Both the position numbers and the translations under genes were made by a program. 64,000 nt of DNA from Streptomyces sp. NBC_01262 (GTDB lineage Bacteria > Actinomycetota > Actinomycetes > Streptomycetales > Streptomycetaceae), in NCBI RefSeq assembly GCF_036226365.1, contig NZ_CP108462.1:1984001-2048000 (forward strand), read 5' to 3'. This document shows, one piece after another, positions 43,639 through 52,657 of the stretch. Under the pieces are notes generated by a model, which worked only from the letters and a program-made list of their open reading frames with translations, was not told where the DNA came from and did not search any database. Positions within the stretch are counted from its first letter, which is position 1. Each line of letters begins with the position of its first letter.

Positions 43639-44376
43639 ATGGCAGAGAGCGTGCCCGTACGGTGTCCGGCCTGTCGCCGTCCGCACACGTACACGGCCCC
43701 CGTCTTCCCCTGCGCGTGCGGCACGCCGCTCGCACTGCCGCTGTTGCGCGGGGGCGTACCGGTTCAGGTCCGGCACCGGTCGTGGGACGACTCGTGGGTG
43801 GGGATGCGGTGCCCGGACTGCGGGCGCAACGACCAGTGGCCGCAGCCGGAGTTCGGCTGCGAGTGCGGGGCGGTGATACGGCTGCCGGTGGACACCCGGG
43901 CGCTGCCCGGGGCGGCGGGCACGGCGGCGCCGCTTCCGGCCACGGCGGCCGGTGGAGAGCCGGAGGAGGTGCCGGCGGCTGTGCGGCCGCCCTTCAACCC
44001 GGTGACGATCCGCACCGCGCGGGACGCGCTCACCGCCGCCGCGCAGTATCTGAAGTGGCTCGGCTACGCGGGCGTACGGATCGCGTCCGAGCGCGCGGCC
44101 AACGGAATCGACCTGCGCGGCGACGGGATGGTGGCCCAGATCGACCCGACGACCCAGCCCACCCGGCTGCGGGACATCGAGTGCCTGTGGCTGAACTGCC
44201 TCAACGAGGACTCGACGGGCGCTTTCTTCTCCCTGGCGGGCTACGCGCACGACGCCCGGATGCGCGCCGACCAACTGGGTGTACCGCTGTTCGTCATGGA
44301 CCTCACCGGCACCCCTCAGCCGGTCAACGACGCCGCCGATTCCCTGATCAGGACCGACCCCCGACCGCGCGCCTAG
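43639..44376 (+). CDS. zinc-ribbon protein with restriction-endonuclease-like (Mrr-type) domain
   Basis: About 245 residues (ATG 43639; ATG 43594 is an alternative adding 15). The N-terminal 75 residues hold four Cys pairs in two ribbons: CPACRR...CACG and CPDCGR...CECG. After a Pro/Ala linker a C-terminal domain has ALTAAAQYLKWLGYAGVRIASERAANGIDLRGDGMVAQIDPTT, like Mrr-type nucleases (GxD...QxK) but with QID, so the catalytic Lys position is Asp. It could be an inactive or altered nuclease fold. Function unknown. Alone between glxR and the EF-hand gene. Confidence 0.7.
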   Translation: MAESVPVRCPACRRPHTYTAPVFPCACGTPLALPLLRGGVPVQVRHRSWDDSWVGMRCPDCGRNDQWPQPEFGCECGAVIRLPVDTRALPGAAGTAAPLPATAAGGEPEEVPAAVRPPFNPVTIRTARDALTAAAQYLKWLGYAGVRIASERAANGIDLRGDGMVAQIDPTTQPTRLRDIECLWLNCLNEDSTGAFFSLAGYAHDARMRADQLGVPLFVMDLTGTPQPVNDAADSLIRTDPRPRA

Positions 44377-44486
44377 GCCCTGTCCGGGCCCAGGCGTCAC
44401 GCTGCGTAGTACCTCCGGTCGCGCGTCCGCCGTCCCCGGGGGAGGATCGGAGACGATCCCCTACTCAGCTCAGGACGGACACAGCG

Positions 44487-45028
44487 ATGTCTACGGCACT
44501 GCTGAAGCGCAAGCTCGACCAGTCCTTCGCCCGCCTGGACACGGCCGGCACCGGATATGCCGAGCGCGCCGACTTCCAGGACGTCGGCGCACGGCTGATC
44601 CGCGGTTTCGGGCAGTCCCCCACCTCGCCCAAGGGCAAGGCGGTCGCGGTGCGGCTGGAAGCCGTCTGGGCGGAGCTGGCGGCGTACGCCGACACCGACC
44701 GCGACGGCAGGATCTCCTCCGCGGAGTACGAGCACGGCATGACCAAGGCCTTCATCGAGGGCCCCGGCTTCGATCCGGTCTTCCATCCGTGCGCCGAGGC
44801 CGTCGCCGAACTGTGCGACACCGACGGGGACGGCCAGGTGCGGCGCGAGGAGTTCGCGGTGCTGCAGCGCGCCTTCAACACGCCGGTCTCGGACATCTCG
44901 GCCGCCTTCAACCGGATCGACACCGACGGCGACGGCACGCTGAGCACGCAGGAGCTGGTCGCCGCCATCCGGGCCTACTACATCGGTACGGACCCGGAGG
45001 CGCCGGGCAACTGGCTGTTCGGGCCCCT

Positions 45029-45032
<4 letters not shown>
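44487..45032 (+). CDS. EF-hand calcium-binding protein (calerythrin-like)
   Basis: A 181-residue cytoplasmic protein with four EF-hand positions. Loops 2-4 are good calcium sites: [24 protein letters not shown] and [12 protein letters not shown]. The first, [12 protein letters not shown], is degenerate. The arrangement and length match calerythrin and CabB-like actinomycete proteins, which buffer or sense calcium. No signal peptide. The stop codon TAG is read from a CTAG shared with the convergent gcl stop. Confidence 0.93.
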
Positions 45033-46825
<1,793 letters not shown>

Positions 46826-46838
46826 CCGGTCACCAGCT

Positions 46839-46853
46839 TTCCGTAATGCGGAA
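46839..46853. promoter_or_regulatory. TTCCG-N5-CGGAA operator upstream of gcl
   Basis: TTCCGTAATGCGGAA has perfect 5-base arms, 14 bases before the gcl start codon. Same pattern as 41738-41752. Confidence 0.75.
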
Positions 46854-46859
46854 GATAAC

Positions 46860-46874
46860 TTCTGCCATATGGAA
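46860..46874. promoter_or_regulatory. second, weaker operator copy upstream of gcl
   Basis: TTCTGCCATATGGAA keeps 8 of 10 fixed positions of TTCCGNNNNNCGGAA. Its centre is 21 bases (two helix turns) from the first site, which would suit cooperative binding. Confidence 0.45.
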
Positions 46875-46984
46875 CCGTTTCGAACATAGGCCGCCCCGCA
46901 CACAGCGTCAAGCAGGAGGCGCTAGGGTGCGTGCTCCGGAATGACGGAACTCACACAGACCACTCACACAAACGGGGAACTTCC

Positions 46985-47635
46985 GTGACCACACCGCCCG
47001 TTCAGGCCGTTCAGGGCCAAGCGACGGCCTGTCGCTTCTGCGGTTCCATACCTGCCGTGGAAGCGACCATGCGCGGCCATCAGGGCATGCTGATCGTGAT
47101 GCGGTTCCTGAAGCTCAAGGGCCCGTTCTGCCGCCGCTGCGGCATAGCGGCGCACCGCAAGATGACCGGCGACAGCCTCTGGCAGGGCTGGTGGGGAATC
47201 GCCTCGCTGATCATCAACCCGATCACCATGGTGGCCAACCTCTTCCAGCGCGCCAAGGTCAACCGCCTCGCCGAGCCTCTCCCCGGCGCCCCGGGCACCC
47301 CCGCCGACCCGGGCAGGACCCTCTTCGCGCGCCCCGTGATCCTGGGTCTGCTCCTGCCCGTGGCGATCGTCGGGGGGCTTTTCTACTTCCTCCACGACGA
47401 CCCCGGGTTCGCCGATGCCGGCGACTGCGTGCACGCCAGCGGCAGCGAGTTGTTCCCCGACGTCTCGATCGTCGACTGCGGCTCGGCCGACGCCAATTAC
47501 GAGGTCATCGCCAGGCTCGACGACACCACCGACACCTCGGGCTGCGACCGGTTCGCCACCACCGCGGCCGCGTACCGCGCGGAATCGGGCCACACGAAGT
47601 ACGTCCTCTGCCTCTCGGCCAGGAACGAGAACTAG
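46985..47635 (+). CDS. membrane protein with zinc-ribbon N-terminus and LppU/SCO3897-like C-terminal domain
   Basis: A 216-residue protein; GTG 46985 has GGGGAAC about 8 bases upstream. The N-terminus has CRFCGS and CRRCGIAAHRKMTG, a putative zinc ribbon on the cytoplasmic side. Membrane segments are WWGIASLIINPITMVANLF (possible) and VILGLLLPVAIVGGLFYFL (clear). The outside part GDCVHASGSELFPDVSIVDCGSADANYEVIARL...CDRFATTAAAYRAESGHTKYVLCLS has the paired cysteines of LppU/SCO3897-type domains. Function unknown. Confidence 0.78.
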   Translation: MTTPPVQAVQGQATACRFCGSIPAVEATMRGHQGMLIVMRFLKLKGPFCRRCGIAAHRKMTGDSLWQGWWGIASLIINPITMVANLFQRAKVNRLAEPLPGAPGTPADPGRTLFARPVILGLLLPVAIVGGLFYFLHDDPGFADAGDCVHASGSELFPDVSIVDCGSADANYEVIARLDDTTDTSGCDRFATTAAAYRAESGHTKYVLCLSARNEN

Positions 47636-47660
47636 TACTGGTGCTGCGGGGAATGACGCG

Positions 47661-48803
47661 ATGACGGCCGATGCGCGCCCGTTCACCGAGGCCGCCGAGG
47701 GCACCGGCCCCGCGGTCCTGGACTACCGGGGCCCGCAGGGCTGGGCCACCGTGGTCCACCGCTCCGACCGCGGGGACCTCACCCATCGGGTGGGCCTGTC
47801 CGGGCCGCAGCGGCTGCGCATCGAGTACGCCGGTCAGTGGTCGGTCTCCGTCACCCCACTGGAACAGGACGAGGTCGAGGACGGCGGGTTCTTCTCCCGC
47901 CACGGGATCGGGAACCAGACCGTCGACATCGTCAAGCCCGGCCCGGACCACCCGGAGGGAGCGGCGATCCTCGAATTCACCACGGTCGTCCGCAGCCCGT
48001 CCGCGTACCCGGCCCTGAACCTGTGCGCGGCCGACGGTCACCGGCTGCTCGGCCTGAACCACTGGGACATGGGCGGCGACCGCCATACCCGGATCCTGAT
48101 CGACGGCTACCGGCGGACCGGCGAGCCGCCGGTCGGCCGGGTCGAAGTCGTCGACGCCGACAACTGCGAATGGCGGCTGCGGGTGCTGCCGCTGTCCGCG
48201 GCCCGTCCCATGGGGGCCATCACGACCGGCGCCGGCGCGGACGTCCTCGTCCGCACGGGACCGCCGGGAGCCGTCACGCTGCGGCACACCAACGGCAGCG
48301 GGAACATCCGGACGACCGGCCTGCACATCGAGTCCCGGAGGCACTACGTCAGGCTGTCGGCGTACCCCACCCGCCCGTTCGACGGGGGAAAGATCATCGG
48401 GATCCTCCCTGAGCCGACGCTGCTCCAGGTCACGGGCGACGGAGACTGGGAACTGCGCGTCATCCCGCTCGACGAGCTGCGCACCTTCGACCGGCAGATC
48501 GGCGGCACGGTCGGGGAGGTGGTCCGCTACACGGGCCCGCCCGCCACCGCACGGGTCACCAGCCGGTCATGGCGGAAATGGGGCGGCCTGGCCGACGCCC
48601 AGACCCTCACCCCCGAACTGACCGACGTGAGATGGGTCCTCGCCCGAGGCGGCCCGCTGGCCCGCTTCCGGCCCGAGAAGCTGGAGCTGCTGCCCGGCAT
48701 GCTGGTGGCGGTCGGCGCTCCTTTCAACGGCTCCGGATGGCGGATCCGCACCAAGGCCAAGGCCGGTGCCGGTGCCGGCGCCGGGGAAGCAAGCGCACGA
48801 TGA
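47661..48803 (+). CDS. hypothetical beta-rich repeat protein
   Basis: A 380-residue protein; ATG 47661 has GGGGA about 9 bases upstream. It looks like a tandem of similar beta modules, each with a YRG/YTGP-type start and a W.V/WRLRVLPL/WELRVIPLDEL strand end (QWSVSVTPL, EWRLRVLPLS, DWELRVIPL). No signal peptide or membrane segment. A Lys/Ala/Gly tail (TKAKAGAGAGAG) ends the chain. No family recognised beyond this pattern; follows the LppU-like gene on the same strand by 25 bases, so possibly cotranscribed. Confidence 0.65.
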   Translation: MTADARPFTEAAEGTGPAVLDYRGPQGWATVVHRSDRGDLTHRVGLSGPQRLRIEYAGQWSVSVTPLEQDEVEDGGFFSRHGIGNQTVDIVKPGPDHPEGAAILEFTTVVRSPSAYPALNLCAADGHRLLGLNHWDMGGDRHTRILIDGYRRTGEPPVGRVEVVDADNCEWRLRVLPLSAARPMGAITTGAGADVLVRTGPPGAVTLRHTNGSGNIRTTGLHIESRRHYVRLSAYPTRPFDGGKIIGILPEPTLLQVTGDGDWELRVIPLDELRTFDRQIGGTVGEVVRYTGPPATARVTSRSWRKWGGLADAQTLTPELTDVRWVLARGGPLARFRPEKLELLPGMLVAVGAPFNGSGWRIRTKAKAGAGAGAGEASAR

Positions 48804-48814
48804 CACCGGCGCCG

Positions 48815-49534
48815 TCAGCCGTTGCGCAGCTGCCTGCGGTACGAGCCGATCGCGGTCAGCGCGAAGAGCAGAGGCACCACGCTCAGGATCACGAGCGGGT
48901 GCAGCACCGACTTCAACCACCCGGGCATGTCCACGGAGAACCGCAGCACTATCAGCGCCAGCAGCGGGATGGCCGCCAGTGCCACGGAGGTGAAACCGAC
49001 CCCGAGGGCTCGTCGGCGCGCACGGCGGCGACGGATGAGGACTGCGGCCTCCGCGTCCGGCGACCAGTCCGCACCCCGCAGTTCCTGCCAGTCCGCCGTC
49101 AGCATCGCGAGTTCCCGCCCGACGTCGACGTGCAGATCGTCGACGAACGGCAGCAGCGCCCTGCGGCCGTCCCGGCCGTAGACGTACACGACCACGCTGG
49201 CCGAATCGCCCTCCGCATACGTTGCCTCCGCCCTGATGTCCTGGACGTCCGCCCAGACCAGCCGTCGGCGCCTGACAATGCCACGCACATGGATCGTCTT
49301 GATGTCCACCGTGGTGGAGCTGCGCAGGGTGGCGTAGAAGAGCCACCCCATGAGCGCCACCCACGCGATGGAGAACGGGTAGCTGAACGACGCGGGCAGG
49401 TCGTCGGCGGTCAGCATGCCCCCCAGGAGGCTGAACGTGCTCAGGCCGATCACCCACAGGAACGCGTGCATCCTGGACCGTCGCATCCGGTACTCGCGCG
49501 GCAGCCTGTCGTAGCCCACATCCCACGCCCGCAC
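48815..49534 (-). CDS. membrane protein with PH-like domain
   Basis: A 239-residue protein with two membrane segments near the N-terminus (HAFLWVIGLSTFSLLGGML, FSIAWVALMGWLFYATL), a soluble bacterial PH-like middle (TVDIKTIHVRGIVRRRRLVWADVQDIRAE...VVVYVYGRDGRRALLPFVDDLHVD) and two C-terminal segments (LGVGFTSVALAAIPLLALIVLRF, SVLHPLVILSVVPLLFALTAIG). The RRRRLVWADVQDI strand is the typical bPH signature. Role unknown. Convergent with the beta-rich protein gene. Confidence 0.78.
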   Translation of the reverse strand: MRAWDVGYDRLPREYRMRRSRMHAFLWVIGLSTFSLLGGMLTADDLPASFSYPFSIAWVALMGWLFYATLRSSTTVDIKTIHVRGIVRRRRLVWADVQDIRAEATYAEGDSASVVVYVYGRDGRRALLPFVDDLHVDVGRELAMLTADWQELRGADWSPDAEAAVLIRRRRARRRALGVGFTSVALAAIPLLALIVLRFSVDMPGWLKSVLHPLVILSVVPLLFALTAIGSYRRQLRNG

Positions 49535-49634
49535 GGCGGTCCTCCCGTCCCGGCCTTCCCCAGGACATCATGGTGACCCCCCAACTCCTTTGTGTCGACC
49601 GCCCTTTGAGGCCAGAAACGGCGAAATACAGGCC

Positions 49635-51326
49635 CTAGCCCCTGAGGTCCTCCTCGCGGTACTCGGTGCCCGTATCGCCCGCGGCGGTGCGCTCGCGCAG
49701 CTCGACGCGGCGGATCTTGCCGGAGACGGTCTTGGGGAGGTCGGCGAATTCCAGCCTGCGCAGGCGCTTGTAGGGCGCGAGCACGGCCCGCGAGTGCTCG
49801 AACAGGGCCTTGGCCGTCTGGGCGTCGGGTTTCCAGCCCTCGGCGAGGACGACGTACGCCTTGGGGACGGCGAGGCGTACCGGGTCGGGGGCCGGGACGA
49901 CGGCGGCCTCGGCGACAGCCTCGTGTTCGAGGAGGGCGCTCTCCAGCTCGAAGGGGGAGATCTTGTAGTCGGAGGCCTTGAAGACGTCGTCGGAGCGGCC
50001 GACGTACGTGATGTAGCCGTCGGCGTCGCGCGAACCGATGTCGCCGGTGCGGTAGTAGCCGTCGGCCATGGCCTCCGCGGTGCGCTCGGGGTCGCCCGCG
50101 TAGCCGGTCATCACGCCGACGGGGGCGGCGGCCAGGGACACGCTGATCTCGCCCTCGTCGGCGGGCTCGCCGGTCCTCGGGTCGAGCAGCACGATCTCGA
50201 ACCCGGGGGTGGGCCGGCCCATGGAGCCGGTCTTGAGCGGCTGGCCGGGGGTGTTGGCGACCTGGACGGCGGTCTCCGTCTGGCCGAAGCCGTCGCGGAC
50301 GGTCAGCCCCCAGGAGCGGCGCACATGCTCGATGACCTCGGGATTGAGCGGCTCACCGGCCGCCACGGCCTCGCGCGGCGGGGTGCGCAGGGCGCTCAGG
50401 TCGGCCTGGATGAGCATCCGCCACACGGTCGGCGGGGCGCAGAAGCTGGTGACGCCGGCCCGGTCCATCTCGGCCATCAGCCGGCCCGCGTCGAAGCGCG
50501 TGTAGTTGTGGATGAACACGGTCGCCTCGGCGTTCCAGGGCGCGAAGAGATTGCTCCAGGCGTGCTTGGCCCAGCCCGGCGAGGAGATGTTGAGATGGAC
50601 GTCGCCGGGCTTCAGCCCGATCCAGTACATGGTCGCCAAGTGGCCCACCGGGTACGACACATGGGTGTGCTCGACCAGCTTCGGCTTCGCCGTCGTGCCC
50701 GAGGTGAAGTAGAGCATCAGCGGCTCCCCCGCCGCCGTGGGCCCTTCGGGCTCGTACGTGTGCGGGCTGCAGTAGGCGTCCTCGTACGCCGTCCAGCCCT
50801 GCGGGGCGCCGCCGACCGCGATGCGGGTGTAGTCACCGGGCACGCGGTCGAACTTCCCGGTGTCGGCGGACCGTACGATCACATGCCGCGCCCCGCCCCG
50901 CTTGATGCGGTCGGCGAGGTCGGCCGGGCCGAGCAGGGGGGTCGCGGGGATGACGACGGCCCGCAGCTTCATCGCGGCGAGCGCGGTCTCCCAGAGCTCG
51001 GCCTGGTTGCCGAGCATGACGACGATCCGGTCGCCGGGGCGTACGCCCTGCGCGCGCAGCCAGTTGGCGACCCGGTTCGAGCCGGCGGAGAGTTCGGCGA
51101 AGGTCAGCCGCGCCTCGGCGCCGTCCTCCTCGATGATCCACAGGGCGGGCCGGTCGGCGGTCGCGTCGGCGCGGGCGATCACGTCGAACCAGTCCAGCGC
51201 CCAGTTGAAGTGCGCGGGCCGGGGCCAGCGGAAGCCCGCGTACGCCGTGGCGTAGTCCTCGCGATGGGCGAGCAGGAAGTCCCGGGCGGCCCGGAACCCG
51301 TCCGTAGTCGCACTGCCTGCCGCCAT
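49635..51326 (-). CDS. AMP-dependent acyl-CoA synthetase (medium-chain type)
   Basis: A 563-residue ANL-superfamily ligase making acyl-CoA from a carboxylic acid, ATP and CoA. The N-terminal FRWPRPAHFNWALDWFDVIARAD is typical of medium-chain ligases. Core motifs LYFTSGTTAKPKLVEHTH, SPGWAKHAWSNLFAPW, RDGFGQTETAV, GYYRTGDIGSRDADGYITYVGRSDDVFKASDYKISPFELES and the C-terminal LPKTVSGKIRRVELR with the catalytic Lys are complete. Substrate unknown; no catabolic partner genes adjacent. Confidence 0.93.
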   Translation of the reverse strand: MAAGSATTDGFRAARDFLLAHREDYATAYAGFRWPRPAHFNWALDWFDVIARADATADRPALWIIEEDGAEARLTFAELSAGSNRVANWLRAQGVRPGDRIVVMLGNQAELWETALAAMKLRAVVIPATPLLGPADLADRIKRGGARHVIVRSADTGKFDRVPGDYTRIAVGGAPQGWTAYEDAYCSPHTYEPEGPTAAGEPLMLYFTSGTTAKPKLVEHTHVSYPVGHLATMYWIGLKPGDVHLNISSPGWAKHAWSNLFAPWNAEATVFIHNYTRFDAGRLMAEMDRAGVTSFCAPPTVWRMLIQADLSALRTPPREAVAAGEPLNPEVIEHVRRSWGLTVRDGFGQTETAVQVANTPGQPLKTGSMGRPTPGFEIVLLDPRTGEPADEGEISVSLAAAPVGVMTGYAGDPERTAEAMADGYYRTGDIGSRDADGYITYVGRSDDVFKASDYKISPFELESALLEHEAVAEAAVVPAPDPVRLAVPKAYVVLAEGWKPDAQTAKALFEHSRAVLAPYKRLRRLEFADLPKTVSGKIRRVELRERTAAGDTGTEYREEDLRG

Positions 51327-51391
51327 GGGTGCCGTCCTCCTCGTCGCGGACCGTCTCGCAGCATCCTCGTTCCCGCGACTCGGTCGCGCTA

Positions 51392-51415
51392 CCCCCCGCC
51401 GCGTGCGACGGGGGG
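51392..51415 (-). terminator. hairpin after the wall-associated protein gene
   Basis: CCCCCCG (51392-51398) pairs with CGGGGGG (51409-51415), with an inner CGC/GCG pair. It lies 22 bases beyond the minus-strand stop at 51437 and before the ligase gene. Confidence 0.6.
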
Positions 51416-51436
51416 CAGCTGCAAACCGGTTGCCGG

Positions 51437-52312
51437 TCAGGCCACGCGGTTGCGGCGACGGCGCGCCGTACGGATCACGAGCAGCCCGCCACCGGCGACG
51501 GCGCCGGCCGCGAGGAAGGCGCCCGCGGCGATCTCACCCGTGCTCGCGGCCGCGATGGAACCGCCGAGGCCGGTGTGAGGACCGCTGTTCGGCCAGAAGT
51601 GGTGGGAGCCGTGGTGGTGCTTGCGGTGGTGGCTTCCGCCGTAACCGCCTTCGTCATCACCCCATTTGTCACCGCCCCAGTTGTCGTTGCCGGAGTTGTC
51701 GTCGCCCCAGTCGCCGCCGTTGCCACTGCCCTGACGGCCGCTGTCGCCGCCGTCGCCGTAGCCGCTCTCGTCGTCACCGAACTGCTGCGACACACCGGAC
51801 TCGTCGGGCGCCTGCGCGTCGGCGGCCGGCTGGACGGCTGCGGGCTGGTCGGCGAGCGGCTGGTCCACGGCCGGAGCCTGGTCCGTCGTCGACTCGTCCG
51901 CGTTCGCGGGGCAGGCGACCTGGAAGGACTTCTCCTTGCCGGCCAGCTCCTGGCCCAGGAAGCTCCAGGTCAGCTTGTACGTGCCGTTGGGAAGCTGCGG
52001 CGTGACCGCGGCCGTGACACCGGCACCGTTGGTCAGCGAGACGGTCCCGGAGCGGGTCTCACCGCCCGGCTGCGCCGGATCGGCGGCGATCTGCCACGTG
52101 GCCTGCGTCACAGTCTCGAACCCCGTGGCGTCGAGGTAGAAGTTGCAGACGCTGGCCACCGCCAGCGTCGGCCCCGCTGTCGTACTGCCGACCTCCCGGA
52201 TGTCGACGGTCCCGGTGTCACCGGGAGCCGCGAGGGCCGGCGCGGCGGTCAGCAGCGCGGCCCCTCCGAAGGCCAGGGCTGCGAGGGCAATAGTCCCCGA
52301 GCGAGCGTTCAC
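51437..52312 (-). CDS. secreted surface protein with low-complexity region and C-terminal anchor
   Basis: A 291-residue protein: signal peptide (MNARSGTIALAALAFGGAALLTAAPALAA in outline, GTG start), a beta-rich domain with two cysteines (SVCNFYLDATGFETVTQATWQI; SFQVACPANAD), an acidic Gln/Ala/Pro region, a Gly/Asp/Trp/Asn-rich stretch (GGDWGDDNSGNDNWGGDKWGDD) and a His-rich segment (HHRKHHHGSHH). The end has HTGLGGS, a hydrophobic helix and RRRR, like sortase-anchored Streptomyces proteins, but no LPXTG or LAXTG box is evident. Probably cell-wall associated. The His cluster may bind metal. Confidence 0.8.
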   Translation of the reverse strand: MNARSGTIALAALAFGGAALLTAAPALAAPGDTGTVDIREVGSTTAGPTLAVASVCNFYLDATGFETVTQATWQIAADPAQPGGETRSGTVSLTNGAGVTAAVTPQLPNGTYKLTWSFLGQELAGKEKSFQVACPANADESTTDQAPAVDQPLADQPAAVQPAADAQAPDESGVSQQFGDDESGYGDGGDSGRQGSGNGGDWGDDNSGNDNWGGDKWGDDEGGYGGSHHRKHHHGSHHFWPNSGPHTGLGGSIAAASTGEIAAGAFLAAGAVAGGGLLVIRTARRRRNRVA

Positions 52313-52657
52313 TTGAGTACTCCTTCATAGCCAGGACGGATTTGTCATACCGTCATATGTGATGACGATCTGACAGATAAGGCCACAAAGAGGGCGAGCG
52401 ACACGACGTACGGGTTCGAGATCATCCGATCGGACCAGCGGCGCGGCGATGCCGGCGGCAGAGGGCTCCGGGGCGGGGCGAGATGGGACGAGGTAAGGGG
52501 AGATATCCGTCACAGGCGGACGCCCACGAGGGCCGCGCCGCAATCGAGACGAAATCCCGGCGCTTCCGTAATTACCCAGGGATACCGTAGTCGTCCGCAC
52601 CTGCTGTTCCTTTGCATACCATTGTCCGAACACGACACCGGAGGGAGCGGCTACCCA
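52313..52657. other. 345-bp divergent intergenic region with inverted repeat
   Basis: No gene supported. It separates the secreted-protein gene (left) and LAL regulator (right). CGTCATATGTGATGACG at 52351-52367 is an inverted repeat (6-base arms) near the secreted-protein start and may be a regulator site; a GTCAT direct repeat precedes it. Confidence 0.5.
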
